DNA of 64,000 bases, taken from NCBI GenBank assembly GCA_026018925.1, contig JAKSZU010000002.1:157847400-157911399 (forward strand). The letters are read 5' to 3'. A model generated the notes under the pieces. That model made no database searches. It was given only the letters and a program-made list of their open reading frames with translations, and was not told the origin of the DNA. This document shows positions 21,700 through 34,050 of this stretch, piece by piece. This stretch comes from Tupaia tana (taxonomy: Eukaryota > Chordata > Mammalia > Scandentia > Tupaiidae). The first letter of the stretch is position 1. Every line of letters begins with the position of its first letter. The translations under genes were made by a program, and so were the position numbers.

Positions 21700-23680
21700 T
21701 GACCAATATGACAACTGAACATCAGTCACTGTGGCCCAGAACCCAGGACCAAAGGCCTTTTCAGGGAGTATGAGGACTCCTGTGTGTGGACGGGGTCTTT
21801 CCCTTAGCTGAAAGGAGTAAGTTAAGACAGTAAGAGCTCTGTTTTAAACTACCCCCATGGCTGACCATTCCCCTTGGACAGACTCGAGTAATTTCAACGT
21901 TTGAGGTCCTCTTTCAAGAAAAACCAGGGAGTCCTGTCTACACGCTGGTGTCTTGCTTTCACATAGCCTTTACTCTGTTTGTTGGTTGATTTGGAAGTAA
22001 CCCGAAGAGGAAACTACTGAAACCAAATCTGACTCCTAATTTCTTTCTAGTCCTTTGTGGATGGCCTAGCTCAAGGCCTAATGAATCGCCTGCTTCCTTC
22101 TCTCCCTAATGGCAGTGTCCATCATTTTACAGCATTTGTCTCCCCGTTCTCTGTTTGTGAAGAGTCTGCTCTCTGGAACATGAGAACATAATTTAATTGC
22201 TGCTGCTCTACATTTTCTTTGTTTAATGTGTTGTACAGTAATTCAATTACCAGCATCAGACAGGTAAGAAGACTTCCTCAGTCTATTTATTCACTTAGAA
22301 GAGGAAGAATTTCCAACTCTACCTAAAATGGCGTGTGGCCACGCAACAATTTCCGATAAGGCTCTTATTCATTATACAAACAAAGCAAGCACAACCTCTG
22401 TGATTTAGAAGAAGAAGAAAAAGGCCCTAATTTAGAAACACCTAGTGATTCACTTCCAAAGGAAAGGCAACCCAAGTAGCTTTATAACAATATAAAAGTA
22501 TTTCCACAGATCACATCCCTAATTACTTTTACGAGTTTAAAAGCTTGCTGTACTCACGATAGGGATTATGACAAAGATGGAATAAAACCCAGTTCTTTGA
22601 AAAGTCTAATTCTGTGACTGTAATACCACACAATTTGATAGGGTAATACTGTAGACTTTCAAGGATATATTTTTAAAAACATAAAAATATCCCAGTAGAC
22701 AAGCTGCAAACACTAAAAACTCTACCACAGCTGAAAGAAAAGTTCCCACCCCTTGAACTCTTTCTATAATAGTTTTATAGTTTTCTGTCACATTTCTTGG
22801 AACTGCTAAAATTATGATAGGTGTTCTCTCTTCTGTTAGATTCATCCTCTCCCTGATTTCTCCTTTTGCTTATTTTCTGTTATATATGATTATAATTAAT
22901 TTAAGAAAAGTACATGGAAGTTTGATGAGAAAGTTACTTTTTATGACCACAATGAATAAAACACACTTAGGTGTGAGTAGATAATAGATACTATATCCTG
23001 TTTAAGCTTCAAGGGGACCATTTCCCTGCTCAGAAAAGCAGAGAGGGCCCTGGGTAGGGGAGAGAAAATGAAAATGTTTGAGGCTGCCACAGTGCTGGAG
23101 TGTAGATTTCAAATATGGACTTTGTCATTCTTCCTTTATTTTGACTGCAGAATGAAATGCGAGTCTTAATGCCAGCTGACAACTACACGGTACTCACCCA
23201 CTAAGTGTCAACCTCTGTCAGCATGTCACACACAGAAACTAGTAGGTTGCATAATTCAGGTTTATCCAGTCCTGTTAAAGCTCCTGTTTCTAGCACTTCT
23301 GATTATGTTGTATCAGATATTTGTTCTTTAAAACTCTGATTTCCGAGGCAGTTCCAGAGTTAGCAAAAAGGAGGCCATGATCTATAGGTAAGTTCTTATT
23401 CAATGAACTTGGAGTGGAAGAAATGAGTGTGTGAGAGTATAAAAAAAGATATGTAAGAATACAAGGCATTGCATGTAAGCACCCCATGTAGGATGTTAAT
23501 AAAGAAATCTGGAAAGTAATGTTATCTAAATGAAGATTTCCAAAGCTGACCTATGGCTATATCGTCGTATCTAATCTTTAACGTAGTACAGAGAAATTTT
23601 AGATGCTTGAGAAAACGGATTCACCATGTTAGTAACTGAGCATGAATCCGTGTATGTCCCACAGCCGTGGCATTTTACTC
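21700..23680. other. Unique non-coding sequence with one orphan frame
   Basis: No repeats are recognisable. A minus-strand 79-codon frame at 22606-22845 has a hydrophobic stretch in its second half and NxT-like sites, but I recognise no family. Confidence 0.35.
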
Positions 23681-23684
23681 CATA

Positions 23685-25120
23685 TGTTTGAATGTCTTCT
23701 GTGTTTTGGGCATTGTTCAGGGTGCTGGGCCAACAGCAGAGATCCAGACAAAATCAAACTGCCCTCATGAAGCTTGTAATGATTATACATATTTGTGGTA
23801 GTATGATGTGATTGTTTTTCAGTACAACAATATAATGTGTGATGATTAAATCAGGGTAATTAGCATACATCTTAGCCATTTGTCATTGTTTGTGTTGGCA
23901 ACATTCAAAATCCTCCTTTTAGTTACTTTGTGACACACAGCCAGTTGTGGCCATCTATATTCTCCTCACTTACTTTATAACACTAGACATTTTCCTATCT
24001 ATCTGCAATTTTGCTTCTGTCAGCCAACATCCTTCGACCGTCTACCCCATTCTTCCCAGACTCTAGCAGTCATTCTTCAACTCTACCTCTATGAGGTCCT
24101 TTATTATTTTCCCCCCTTGTTTTCACATATGAGGGAGAAAATGTAGCATTTCTCTTTCTTTACCCGGCTTGTTTCACTTAATGTGATGTACTCAAGGCTC
24201 ACCCATTTCATGTCAAATGATAGGGTTTTATCCTTTTCAATGGCAATATGTTCATACATACCCATTACGTATGTATATAATTTTTCACTACACACACACA
24301 CACCACATTTTATTTATCAATTCATCAGTTCAAGAACACTAAGGTTGATTTCATGTCTTGACTATTGCGAATACTGTTGCAATACGCAGTGGGGTGCCGA
24401 TGCCTTTATGAGCTGATTTTCATTCATATACCTAGTAGTTGGATTGCTAGATCCATCAAATAACTTATATACAATATAAGATGCTTTACAAAAGAGACAC
24501 TTTTTATTGCATTCTATGCTATAGAGCGAACTTTGTCAGGGGAAGGCAGAGGGAATACGGGAAGTGGATAGGGAGATTGCTATCCAGTTAGAATGATCAG
24601 GGAAGGACTCTCCAAAGAGGTGAGTTTTTGCAGAATCCTGAAGGCTATTAGGGAGGAGAACGGCAAGTGCAAAGACTTTGAGGTCAGATATTACCTGACA
24701 TGTCCACGGAATACCAACGAGGCAGTATGGCCTGAGAGGAGTGCCAGACAAGGCATGTGGAAGGGTGTGGGTGCGAGTGGGCATAGTCTTTGTAAGCTCT
24801 CACTCTGAGCGAGCCAGCCATCAGAGGGGATACGCAGAGACAGGCTTTGCTTTCAACGCTAAAAGAGACATTCTGGCTTTTATGGGGAGGAACAGAGCAG
24901 GGTCCGAGTTACAGCTATTACAGTAATCGGGGTGAGATGGATGTTGAGTTAGACTGGTGAGGGAGGTTCAGGTGAAGAAAAGTGTTATGATTTTAAATTT
25001 ACCTTAAGGAAAATAATAGGATTTGCTGATAGATTAGAAATGGGCTATGCAATCAAAGGAGAAGACAAGGATGACCCTAGGTTTTTGGTTTTATTCATAA
25101 GTCAAATCTTCAACAGCAGC
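23685..25120 (-). mobile_element. L2 LINE 3' region, antisense, split by an L1
   Basis: The 3' terminal part is at 23685-23785 (cattgttcagggtgctggg, ctgccctcatgaagcttgta). It resumes at about 24500 with ggaaggactctccaaagagg, cggcaagtgcaaagactttg, ctattacagtaatcggggtg and gatgaccctaggtttttgg. All are antisense L2 landmarks in the correct order. The L1 fragment at 23790-24475 lies between the parts. Confidence 0.65.
23790..24475 (-). mobile_element. L1 3' end, antisense, 5'-truncated
   Basis: Diagnostic antisense L1 3' sequence includes gaatgattaaatc-like tgatgattaaatcagggtaa, cttgtttcacttaatgtgat, catttcatgtcaaatgatag and gtagttggattgctagatc. It looks like an older L1MA/L1MB-type element. A CA repeat lies at 24290-24302. 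Confidence 0.7.
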
Positions 25121-27066
25121 TCTTTCTTTTGATCCCTAGTCTCGTCTACCTTCGAGGCAAGCATGAATAAAAGGTCTATAAAACCTGTACCTCTTGCAGT
25201 TGTTCTATTAAGAAGATGATGGACAGAGTACATCTACTGCCTGGAAATAAATCCAGTTTGTACTTAATTCATTTGAGAAATTGTTCATGAACAGTTACCC
25301 TTATATACATTCTGCATGTAATGCTGACAAGTTCAATTTCTGCTTGGGTTAATGGCCACATAAATGTCTTTTACACGACTTAAGGTTGCTTGGAGGCAGG
25401 AATGATTTCTAATTTTTTTCCTATGTTTTGCATTGCTAGATAGGTTTTATTTTTTTTTTTTCCCCCTTTCAAACTTGCTGTTTAAGGTCTAGCCTCCCCT
25501 TCATACTGGTGGGTAAATCTAATTAACATTAATGAGAGTTCTATGCACATATTGACAGGATAATGACCTTTTAGGGTGGTTCCTCCCCTCCTGTACAACT
25601 ACTTCCCCACTGCATACTAGCTGATTATTTCATTAGGCAGCAATATAAACCCATGCAGGGCAACACACACTTTACGGAAATTAAATGGAAAAATCTGCAT
25701 TCACCCACACTTTCCTTAGGGTGGGAGAGTGGGATGGGGGTACCTCACAGGCACCAAAAAACCTAGTTCTCTTGAGAAGACAGATTTATAAAGATAATTT
25801 TCCCAATCTATTCATCATTGGGTGCTCACTTATGGCTGTTTTCTTAAAAAATGACAGTGCGCTTTATATCCAATTCTGATTTTCATCGTGAGAAAACTGG
25901 TAGAGATGAGAGAAGAACATCGGCAAAGCCTGGGTGACTTCTTAGGCTTTGCACTCACAATTAACAGAGCGGTGAGAAGCACCACAAATCCATGAAGCAA
26001 CTACTGGAATTATCCAGGCATTAGTGTGAGCTCTAGAAATCAAATTTGAGTATGAGATTTGCTCTTTTAAGAGAATCATTTACTGGCTCCCCGTATCCAC
26101 TGATAAATATGTCTAAGCACTTCCTCATTCTTAAGGTTACAAGAAATTGAATTCACTTTATTCTGGTTTATCCTATTAAAATGTTCTACATGTGATGAAT
26201 AGAGGCATTATAGTCTCTATTTTTTCCCCTGTGAATCAAATTTGGCAAATGAAGGACTTCATCGTCTCCTTATGAGTTAAGTACATTTTGTAGCAGTCAA
26301 AGAAGTTGGAATAAATTGTTACGTGGTTGAAGGCAGATTAGTGGTACTAGTTACATTTTTCTGTCTTCAGTTACCAAATAAAACTGCCTCCTTGAGCTGT
26401 TAGATATTATAAGAGTGAGTGCTCACTTTCTTTTAATAAGGTTGGCTCAGAAAAGAAGCTGGAAGTGTGAATTTTTTTTTCCTCTTCTAAAACTTGAGAG
26501 GTTGTGAGTTACGTGGAAAAAGTGTGATATACTAGAAATATTGAAAGCTGGCAGGTTTGTTCAAATCTAGACTTTTCCTCCTTTGGGTGGCATCGGTTAA
26601 ATCCATCAGTTAAGAGAGCTTGACCCATTTAGCCATGCAACAGCTAAACCCTTAATCCTAACAGATTCATTTTACAGTTCAGATTTTGCCACTGATACTG
26701 CACTAATTCAGACTCAAAGGTCAACATGTTAGAGCCAAAGGCTTTTTTTCTTTCTCTCTCTCTTGAGAACTTCAGGAGCAAAGACTTCACTATCAAACTG
26801 GTTGCAACTGTCTCTAAGATCTCATTACTTTCTCTTAAATGAATTGACTTGATTTTCCTGTGACTTTATAAATAACATTTTCCAAATATACAATGAGATA
26901 TCTCATATGTAAAGAAGGAATTTTATCAGTCATCTTTAAAAATATGAATGAATTAATAAAAGAATAAATGGGGATAATGAAAACAGATTGTAGACATACC
27001 AGTGCTCACATGGGTTTTGAACCAAAAAACACTCATGGGTGTAGGAAAGTATCTAGTTCGTGGGTC
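25121..27066. other. Unique AT-rich sequence upstream of the L1
   Basis: I see no gene or repeat that I can name. It ends with aaaaacttggctatt at 27067-27081, the left target-site duplication of the L1. Confidence 0.4.
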
Positions 27067-27086
27067 AAAAACTTGGCTATTCCTCT

Positions 27087-27474
27087 AAGTTTGCCTGATT
27101 TGGGCCTCTGGCTTCAACTTAACGGCTGTGAGGTCTCCCCAAGTCAGCCCTTACCCGGCTCCCACCCCCCTGCCCCAGACCCTGCACTAGCCAGGACAGA
27201 AACCTGCTAGCCACCTCCAAGTTTGCCTGATTTTAGCCTCTGGCTTCAACTTCACAGCTGTGAAGTCGCCCCAGTCAGTGCCTTTCTGCCCCCAGACCCT
27301 GCACCAGCCAGGTAGGATAGCTGCTTTGCCCCCTCTTGCTGTCTTCCTCCATCCATTGTGACTTCTTTTTTCTTTTCTCTTTTCAAAACAACAGCTCTCT
27401 GCCCCCCTTTGGGACTTTCTCTTTTTAATCTCTGTCTTTTTCTCACCTAGGACAGAAAGCTGCTCATCACCTCC
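27087..27474 (+). repeat. Tandem promoter-like monomers in the L1 5' UTR
   Basis: The block aagtttgcctgatttnggcc, followed by ctctggcttcaactt, gctgtgaggtc, ccccagaccctgcac and agccaggacagaaacctgct, starts at 27087 and 27219. It starts again, partly, at 27475. The spacings are 132 and 256 bp, the second carrying an extra pyrimidine insert. Tandem 5' monomers with promoter activity are known in rodent L1s. A similar role here is inference. Confidence 0.7.
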
Positions 27475-27680
27475 AAGTTTGCCTGATTTTGGCCTTGCAT
27501 GCCAGGAGGTTTTCCATTTTCATCCCAACTTTATTTTTTGGGAAGTGATTTTTTTTCCTTTCTCCTCTTTTTCTTCTAGCACTTTCTTTTTTCTTTGCCT
27601 TCTCTCTCTATTTCTATTTCCTACCTTCTTTTTCTTTACTGTACTTTTCCATTTTTCCTCTCAGCTCTTACCCTCTGCCT
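27340..27680 (+). repeat. Pyrimidine-rich tract in the L1 5' UTR
   Basis: This is a long, interrupted run of T and C (ttttttcttttctctttt and similar blocks) that gives spurious F/S/L-rich frames. Confidence 0.8.
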
Positions 27681-28104
27681 AGAGAAGTTTAGGTGCAAAG
27701 TAGCTAGCCATCTCAGCATTGTGAGTTTTGGAGAATTCTTTGCACATCACTGTAGGGGTTGCAAAATTAGTGAAATTCTCCTTCACAAATCCGATTGTAA
27801 AACTCCACTTGTGATTCCCACATTTGAAGACTTAGTAAAATGGAGAAATAGCACAGAATTATTTTATAATGGGAGAAACACATGAGTTCACAGTCACTGA
27901 ATCCCTCTCCAATAAATCAACCAGAAATGAATACATTACCAAATGACTAAAAATTGAAGAAGAGCCTCAAGAATGAGAGAATCAAGTAGTATATCCCCAC
28001 CGAGGGGACAATGTCACCTGTCTCCAAGGAGGAAAAATTTAGAGCATATTACTGAAATGTCAGAAAAATAATTTAGAATATTTATGGTAACAAAATTCTA
28101 TTAG

Positions 28105-28818
28105 ATGCAAAAGAAAAGAGACATTGAGCTCCAAGAGATGAGGATGTCCTTCCACGATATGAAAGGAGAATTGGACACCATAAAGAAGAATCAGTTGGAA
28201 CTGTTAGACACGAAGACTATAATACAGGAAATTAAAACCTCCCTCGAAAGTATCAAAAGCAGGCTAGACCATGCAGAAGATCGAATTTCAGAAGCAGAAG
28301 ACAAAACCAATCAAGAAAAAATGATCAAAAATACTGAGAAAACAGCCAAGAAAACTGAGGATAATATACGAGAAATACTAGATACTATGAAATGCCCAAA
28401 TATACGAATAATTGGTATCTCAGAAGATGAAGAAACTAATAAAGACATTGATAATCTATTCCATGAAATCCTAGAAGAAAGCTCTCCAAGTCTAGAGAGG
28501 CACTCAAACATCCAGACCCAAAAACTACAAAGAATCCCAAGTAGAATCAATCCAAGAAGATCCTCTCTGTGCCACATTATAGCTAGATTGACCAAAATGA
28601 CAAAGACAAGATACTAAGACTGGCAAGAGAGGAACATCAAATCACTTACAAAGGCTATCCCATCAGATTAATACCAGACCTCTCATTGGAAACAATGCAA
28701 GCAAGGAAAGAATGGGGAAATACATTTAAAATGTTAAGTGAAAAACAATTTCAACCAAGAATACTATACTATACCTGGCAAGATTACCCTTCATATGGAA
28801 AAGAAAATAAAAACATTC
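28105..28818 (+). pseudogene. L1 ORF1 (RNA-binding chaperone), broken
   Basis: The first open segment (170 codons from 28105) has a heptad-rich coiled coil (IKSRLDHAEDRISEAEDK) and then the start of the RRM-like domain (NIRIIGISEDEE). A frameshift near 28600 moves the rest, including ITYKGYPIRL and PRILYYTWQD of the C-terminal domain, into another frame, where it ends in a stop near 28818. ORF1p normally trimerises through the coiled coil and coats L1 RNA in the cytoplasm. The N-terminal leader of typical ORF1p is not open here. The family is certain and loss of function is evident. Confidence 0.85.
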
Positions 28819-28948
28819 TTGGGTAAACAAAACATGATAGAGTTTACCGACTCCAGACCAGCTTCTTAAGAAATTCTGAAAGGAGTACTATACCAAGAAA
28901 ACTAAAGAGAGACAGACAACAATAAGGGAACAAAAAACAACCAGGAAT

Positions 28949-31900
28949 ATGGCCGACTTAATGGTAGGGATAAGTCTGGAAATATTGATAATAACATTGA
29001 ATGTCAATGGATTAAATTCTCTGATCAAGAGACACAGACTGGCTGAATGGATTAAAAATCAGAAACCTTTCACCTCCTGCCTGCAAGAAACCCATCCCTT
29101 GGATACAGACATACATAGACTAAAAGTGAAGGGCTGGAAAAATGTATTCCATGCAAATGGAAACCAAATTGAACAAAATGGGCTTCAAGACAAAAATCAT
29201 AAGAAAAGACAAAGAAGGGCATTACATAGTAATAAAAGGGCTAATTCACCAAGAAGATATAACGCTTATAAATATCTATGCACCAAACTCAGAAGCACCC
29301 AAATACGTAAAGGAAAGACTGCTAGCTCTAAAAGGAGAGATAGACTGTAACACTATAATTGTTGTAGATCTCAACACCCCATTATCTCCTTTAGACAGGT
29401 CTATGAGACAAAAAATAAGCAAAGAGATTCAGGATCTCAATGGTACTATAAACCAGGTGGACTTGATAGACATCTGTAGAAATTTCCACCCAAAAAACAC
29501 AAAATGTATATTTTTCTCAGCCCTGCATGGTACTTTCTCAAAGACTGATCACGTGATAGAGCACAAAAGCAGCCACCAGAGATTCAAAGGCATAGAAACT
29601 ATATCCAGCATCTTCTCCGACCACGAAGGAATTAAACTTGATATTAATCTCAGGAAAAGCCCTCAAAAATATACAAATACATGGAAACTAAATAACCTAC
29701 TTCTGAATGACTCCATGACTACTGCAGAGATTAAGATGGAAATCAAAAGATTCATGGAAACTAATCATGAGTACACAAGTTTCCATAATCTATGGGATAC
29801 TGCAAAAGCAGTCATAAGAGGGAAGTTCATAGCAATTAATGCATACAAAAAAAGATGGAAAGGTGGCAAAAGGACAACCTAACATTATGCCTCAGGGAAC
29901 TGGAAAAAAGAACAACAAAAAAATCCATAAAATGCCAGGAGAAAAGAAATAATAAAGATTAGTGCAGGAATAAATGAAATAGAAAATAAGTGAACTATAC
30001 AGAAAATAAATGAAAGCAAAAGCTGGTTCTTTGAAAAGATATACAAGATTGACACACCATTAGCCAGACTAATTAAGAAGAAGAGAGAAAGGAACCAGAT
30101 AAGTCAAATCCGCAATGAATCAGGCAACATTATAACAGAAATACAAAACATCATTAGAGGATACTATGAGCGACTCTATGCCAACAAAGAAGAAAACCTG
30201 GATGAGATGGACAAATTCCTGGACACATATAATCTACCAATGTTGACTCAGGAGAACATAGAAAGCTTGAATAGACCAGTAACAAGCAATGAGACTGAAT
30301 CAGTAATAAATCTCAACAAAGAAAAGTCCAGGCCCTGATGGCTTCACTGCTGAATTTTACACAACTTTTAAAGACTAGGTAACCCCTATTCTAACACTAT
30401 TTCTAGAGATCCAAAAGGAAGGAACCCTTCCAAATTCATTCTATGAAGCCTCCACTGCCCTCATTCCCAAAAGGATAAGGATACGACAAAAAAAGAAAAC
30501 TACAGACCTATATCCCTGATGAGTATAGTTGCAAAAATTCTCAACAAGATACTTGCTAACCGTATTCAACAGCATATAAAAAAGGTTATTCAACACAACC
30601 ATGTAGGCTTTATTCTAGGGATGCAAAGGTGGTTCTACATACGCAAAACCATAAATGTAATATACCATATTAACAGAAAGAAAGATAAAAAACATATGAT
30701 CATTTCAATCGATGCAGAAAAAGCATTCAACAAAATACGGCATGCTTTTATGATCAAGACTCTCAGTAAAATTGCATAGAAGGACCATTTCTTAGCATAA
30801 TAAAAGCCATTTATGAAAAACCTACAGCTAACATTATACTTTCAGCTTTTCCACTTAAAAACAGGTACAAGACAAGGCTGCCCACTTTTTCCACTCCTAT
30901 TCAATATAGTACTGGAAAGTATAGTCAATGTGATCGGACAAGAGGAGGAAATAAAAGGCATTCCAATAGGAAAAGAAGAGCTAAAATGATCTCTGTTTGA
31001 AGATGACATGATTTTAAACATAGAAGACCAAATAGTATACATGAAAAAACTTCTCAAAGTAATAAATGTGTACAGTAAAGTGGCAGGATACAAAATTAAC
31101 TTACAAAAATCTACAGCATTTCTATATACAAGCAAGCAGAGAGAGACAGAACTGAAGAATGTAATTCCATTTACCATAGCTACAAGAAGTATAAGATACT
31201 TAGGAATAAACCTAACCAAGGAAGTCAAAGACCTCTACAAGGAAAACTATGAAAACATTAAAAAGGAAATTGAAAAGGACACTAAAAAGTGGAAGGACAT
31301 CCCGTGTTCCTGGATTGGCAGAATCAATATAATCAAAATTAATTAATTAATTAATTAATTTACCTAAATTAATCTACATGTTTAATGCAAGCCCAATAAA
31401 ATCACAAGAGACATTCATCACAGATCTAGAAAGGACAGTCATAGAATTTGTCTGGAACCATAAAAGACCCCATTTTGCTGAAGCCATTCTGCACAAGAAG
31501 AATGAAGGAGGTGGCATCTCACTCCCTGACCTCAAAATATATTACAAAGCTGTGATAATCAAAACAGCATGGTATTGGCACAAAAATAGACATGAGGACC
31601 AATGGAACAGAGTAGAGACTACAGAAATAAACCCCAAAACATGCAGCCAACTCATCTTTGACAAAGGGTACCAGTCAATCCAGTGGGAAAAGGGAAATCT
31701 TTTTAGCAAATGATGTTGAAAAAACTGGGTATCCACCTGCAGAAAGATTAATCCAAACCTCTATCTGTCACAATTAACAAAAATCAACTCAAAGTGGATC
31801 AAAGATCTAAACCTAAGTCCACAAACTATAAAACTACTGGTGTAAAACACTGGGGAAACTGGGAGACATTGAGGTAGGCAAAGACTTCTTAAGCAAGACC

Positions 31901-32160
31901 CCCAATTATCCCTCAAATAGACAGGTGGGATTACATCAGATTAAGGAGTTTCTGCACAGCAAAGGACACTGTAATTAGTGTAAATCAGCAGAATAAGAGA
32001 GAATTTTGGTTAACTGTGCCCCAGATAAGGGACTGATTACACAGAACTCAAGCAGCTTACCCAGAAGATGATGAATCCAATTTTGAGGTTAAACAACTCT
32101 CTGATATTGAACAGCCCATATGACATGCTCAACATCTCTCATTGTAGATGGAGATCAAAA
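28949..32160 (+). pseudogene. L1 ORF2 (endonuclease/reverse transcriptase), broken
   Basis: The endonuclease begins with TLNVNGLN and CLQETH (metal-binding E near 29087). After a frameshift and small deletion near 29170 it continues with [13 protein letters not shown] and SDH (29615-29623), so the catalytic positions are largely kept. The reverse transcriptase has [10 protein letters not shown] near 30700-30725. Its catalytic box reads FEDD (30996-31007) instead of FADD, and an in-frame TGA lies only six bases upstream (30987-30989). Later segments at 31008-31346 and 31378-31713 (KINLQKSTAF, FVWNHKRP, AWYWHKNR) match the thumb and C-terminal region. At least five frame breaks make it non-functional. 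Confidence 0.9.
31338..31360. repeat. TTAA microsatellite inside L1 ORF2
   Basis: About five to six AATT units replace a short stretch of ORF2 coding sequence and cause one of its frame breaks. Confidence 0.85.
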
Positions 32161-32180
32161 CCACTGATAAGTCCAAAGAT

Positions 32181-32880
32181 TAAAAAAAAATAATAATACT
32201 GTGGAGAACAGGTTCCTCAAAGATCTACTCAATTCGCAGTAATCCCACTTCTGGGTATTTACCCAAAAGACAGGAGAACGCTCAGTCAGACTGCTTGAAT
32301 TCAGCAATTCACAAAAGACATGGAACCAACCTAAATGTCCACAAACTGATGATGGATTGAGTGTGGTATAATACTCTATGGAATACTACTCTCTGGAATT
32401 TGATAGAAAGTGGTCAGATAAGATATATTGCTGAGTGAAGTAACAGGATATGAAAGAAAGATATTGTATGTATCCACTCAATATATAAATCAGCATTCTA
32501 TGATAGTATGACATAAAAGCAGTGTACTTAATGAGAATAGGACAGTGTGGAATGGGGGAAGTGAAGAGAAGAGGATAGAGAAAGATAACATGAACAATAG
32601 AGAGGCAGGACATTAGTCAGATTGCTTATTACTGTTGATGTTGGTATAGTATTCTCAACTGGATGAAGAGATCAAAGTATTTGTAAAGCAACATGAGAAA
32701 TAGTGATGGACTGTCTTAAAAAATAATTAGAATAATAATAATGATTACATAGAAAAGATATTGAATGTTGAAGCGGGGAGATTAATGTCTCTATACCCAT
32801 GCAGCATTCCTTTTTGAAAAAGTAATGTAATACAATGTGTTATATGCAATGTAATATAAAGAAGAAATGATGATAATTCA
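32181..32880 (+). mobile_element. L1 3' end, first (diverged) copy
   Basis: It starts at aaaaaaaaataataat and contains ggttcctcaaagatc, cccacttctgggtatttacc, aaatgtccacaaactgatga, ctggaatttgatagaaagtgg and attactgttgatgttggtat. These are all found again in the second copy. It lacks about 80 bp present there (the acactgttggtgggaatg segment) and is clearly more mutated. Confidence 0.75.
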
Positions 32881-33665
32881 AAAAAAAAATAATAATGATA
32901 AGTGCTAGAGGGGATGTGGTGAAAGGGGAACACTCCTACACTGTTGGTGGGAATGTAAATTGGTCCAGCCACTGTGGAGAATGATATGGAGGTTCCTCAA
33001 AGACCTTCAGGTAGAACTACCATATGATCGAGCAATTCCTCTCCTGAGTATCTACCCAAAGGACAGGAGAGCTCTCAGTCAGAAAAGCCCTTGCACAACT
33101 GTATTCATTGCAGCCTTATTCACGATTGCTAAGATATGGAACCAACCCAAATGTCCACAAACAGATGAACGGATTGAAAAATTGTGGCACATATACTCCA
33201 TGGAATACTATTCACCCATAAAAAACAACAAGGCCCTGGAATTTGATAGAAAGTGGACAAATGTGGAAGATTTGTTGCTGAGTGAAGCAAGTCAGGCTAT
33301 GAAAGAGAGACATTGCATGTCTCCACTTAACATATACTGACTGTCTGCACTCTAGGTAGAGATGGAAAGACTAGAGAACATAAATGTATTAAAAATTATA
33401 ATGGACACTAGAGACAAAGTGGAAAAAGAGTGTGAAAGGGGAAGAGTGTAGGAAATTTGAGGGGAGGAGATGGAGAGGTAAGACACTTGTGGGACACAGA
33501 TAAGGTTTATTATCTGTTGATGAGGACTAGAAACAGATGTATGGTGGTCTCGGCTGGGCTAGACTGAGGTGTATATCATGTATATCATGTTGGGTAAAGT
33601 ATCTTCTCAATCTAAATGATGTGTAGTGATTTAATGTATGAATAATACTAAAAATCTATAAATAA
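32881..33665 (+). mobile_element. L1 3' end, second (better preserved) copy
   Basis: It also starts at aaaaaaaaaataataat, then gatgtggtgaaaggggaaca, cactgttggtgggaatgtaa and ggaggttcctcaaagacc. It carries an open 126-codon C-terminal ORF2-like frame (32960-33340, with TMEYYSPIKN-like YSMEYYSPIKNN) and ends gtagtgatttaatgtatgaa...aataaaaaat. The tail directly precedes the right TSD of the whole L1. Confidence 0.8.
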
Positions 33666-33924
33666 AAAATCTTGGCTATTAAAACAGTAAGTTTATCTGT
33701 TATAATGGCATAAAACCTTTGTATAGAAGACCTACACTTATGTTTTCAAATAGCATAGCAGACTATTATAAGTGTACAGTAATGCTTCCAGATCATTCTA
33801 TAAGTGTGTCTGCATACACTGTCTGTTTTTGATTCCCTCACATATTCATGTGTCTAGCCTCTTTGCCCAACTTGCAGTGGGCACCTAGAAAACAACTCTT
33901 GTAAAAATAGAGAATCATCCTTCA

Positions 33925-34050
33925 GGTAGGACAGGTATCATTAAATCCATTTTATAGATGAGGACATTGAAGCTCAGATAACCTATGAATTTTCCTAAGT
34001 CATTATATAGTAAATGATTTACACAGAATTTGAACTCAGTGCTTCTGAGG
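33925..34050 (-). mobile_element. MIR fragment, antisense
   Basis: The stretch ttttatagatgaggacattgaagctcag, followed by cctaagtcattat and aatttgaactcagtgcttct, is a good antisense MIR match. Confidence 0.7.

Larger units (their letters stand above)
27083..33665 (+). mobile_element. LINE-1, near full length, inactive
   Basis: The 6.6 kb element contains, in order, repeated 5' units, a pyrimidine-rich 5' UTR, ORF1, ORF2 and two 3' ends. It is bounded by a TSD: aaaaacttggctatt at 27067-27081 and aaaaatcttggctatt at 33665-33680, adjoining the terminal aataaaaaa. LINE-1 retroposes by ORF1p binding its RNA and ORF2p nicking and reverse transcribing at the target. Here both frames carry multiple stops and frameshifts, so the copy is dead. 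An intact TSD and full length together indicate a classical insertion, not an assembled set of fragments. Confidence 0.88.

Noticed and set aside
27190-27300. CpG-island promoter of a host gene
   Set aside because: The C-rich stretch has almost no CpG and belongs to the repeated L1 5' units.
32960-33340. Independent 126-codon gene
   Set aside because: The sequence is the C-terminal ORF2-like region of LINE-1 (YSMEYYSPIKNN motif) inside an inactive element.
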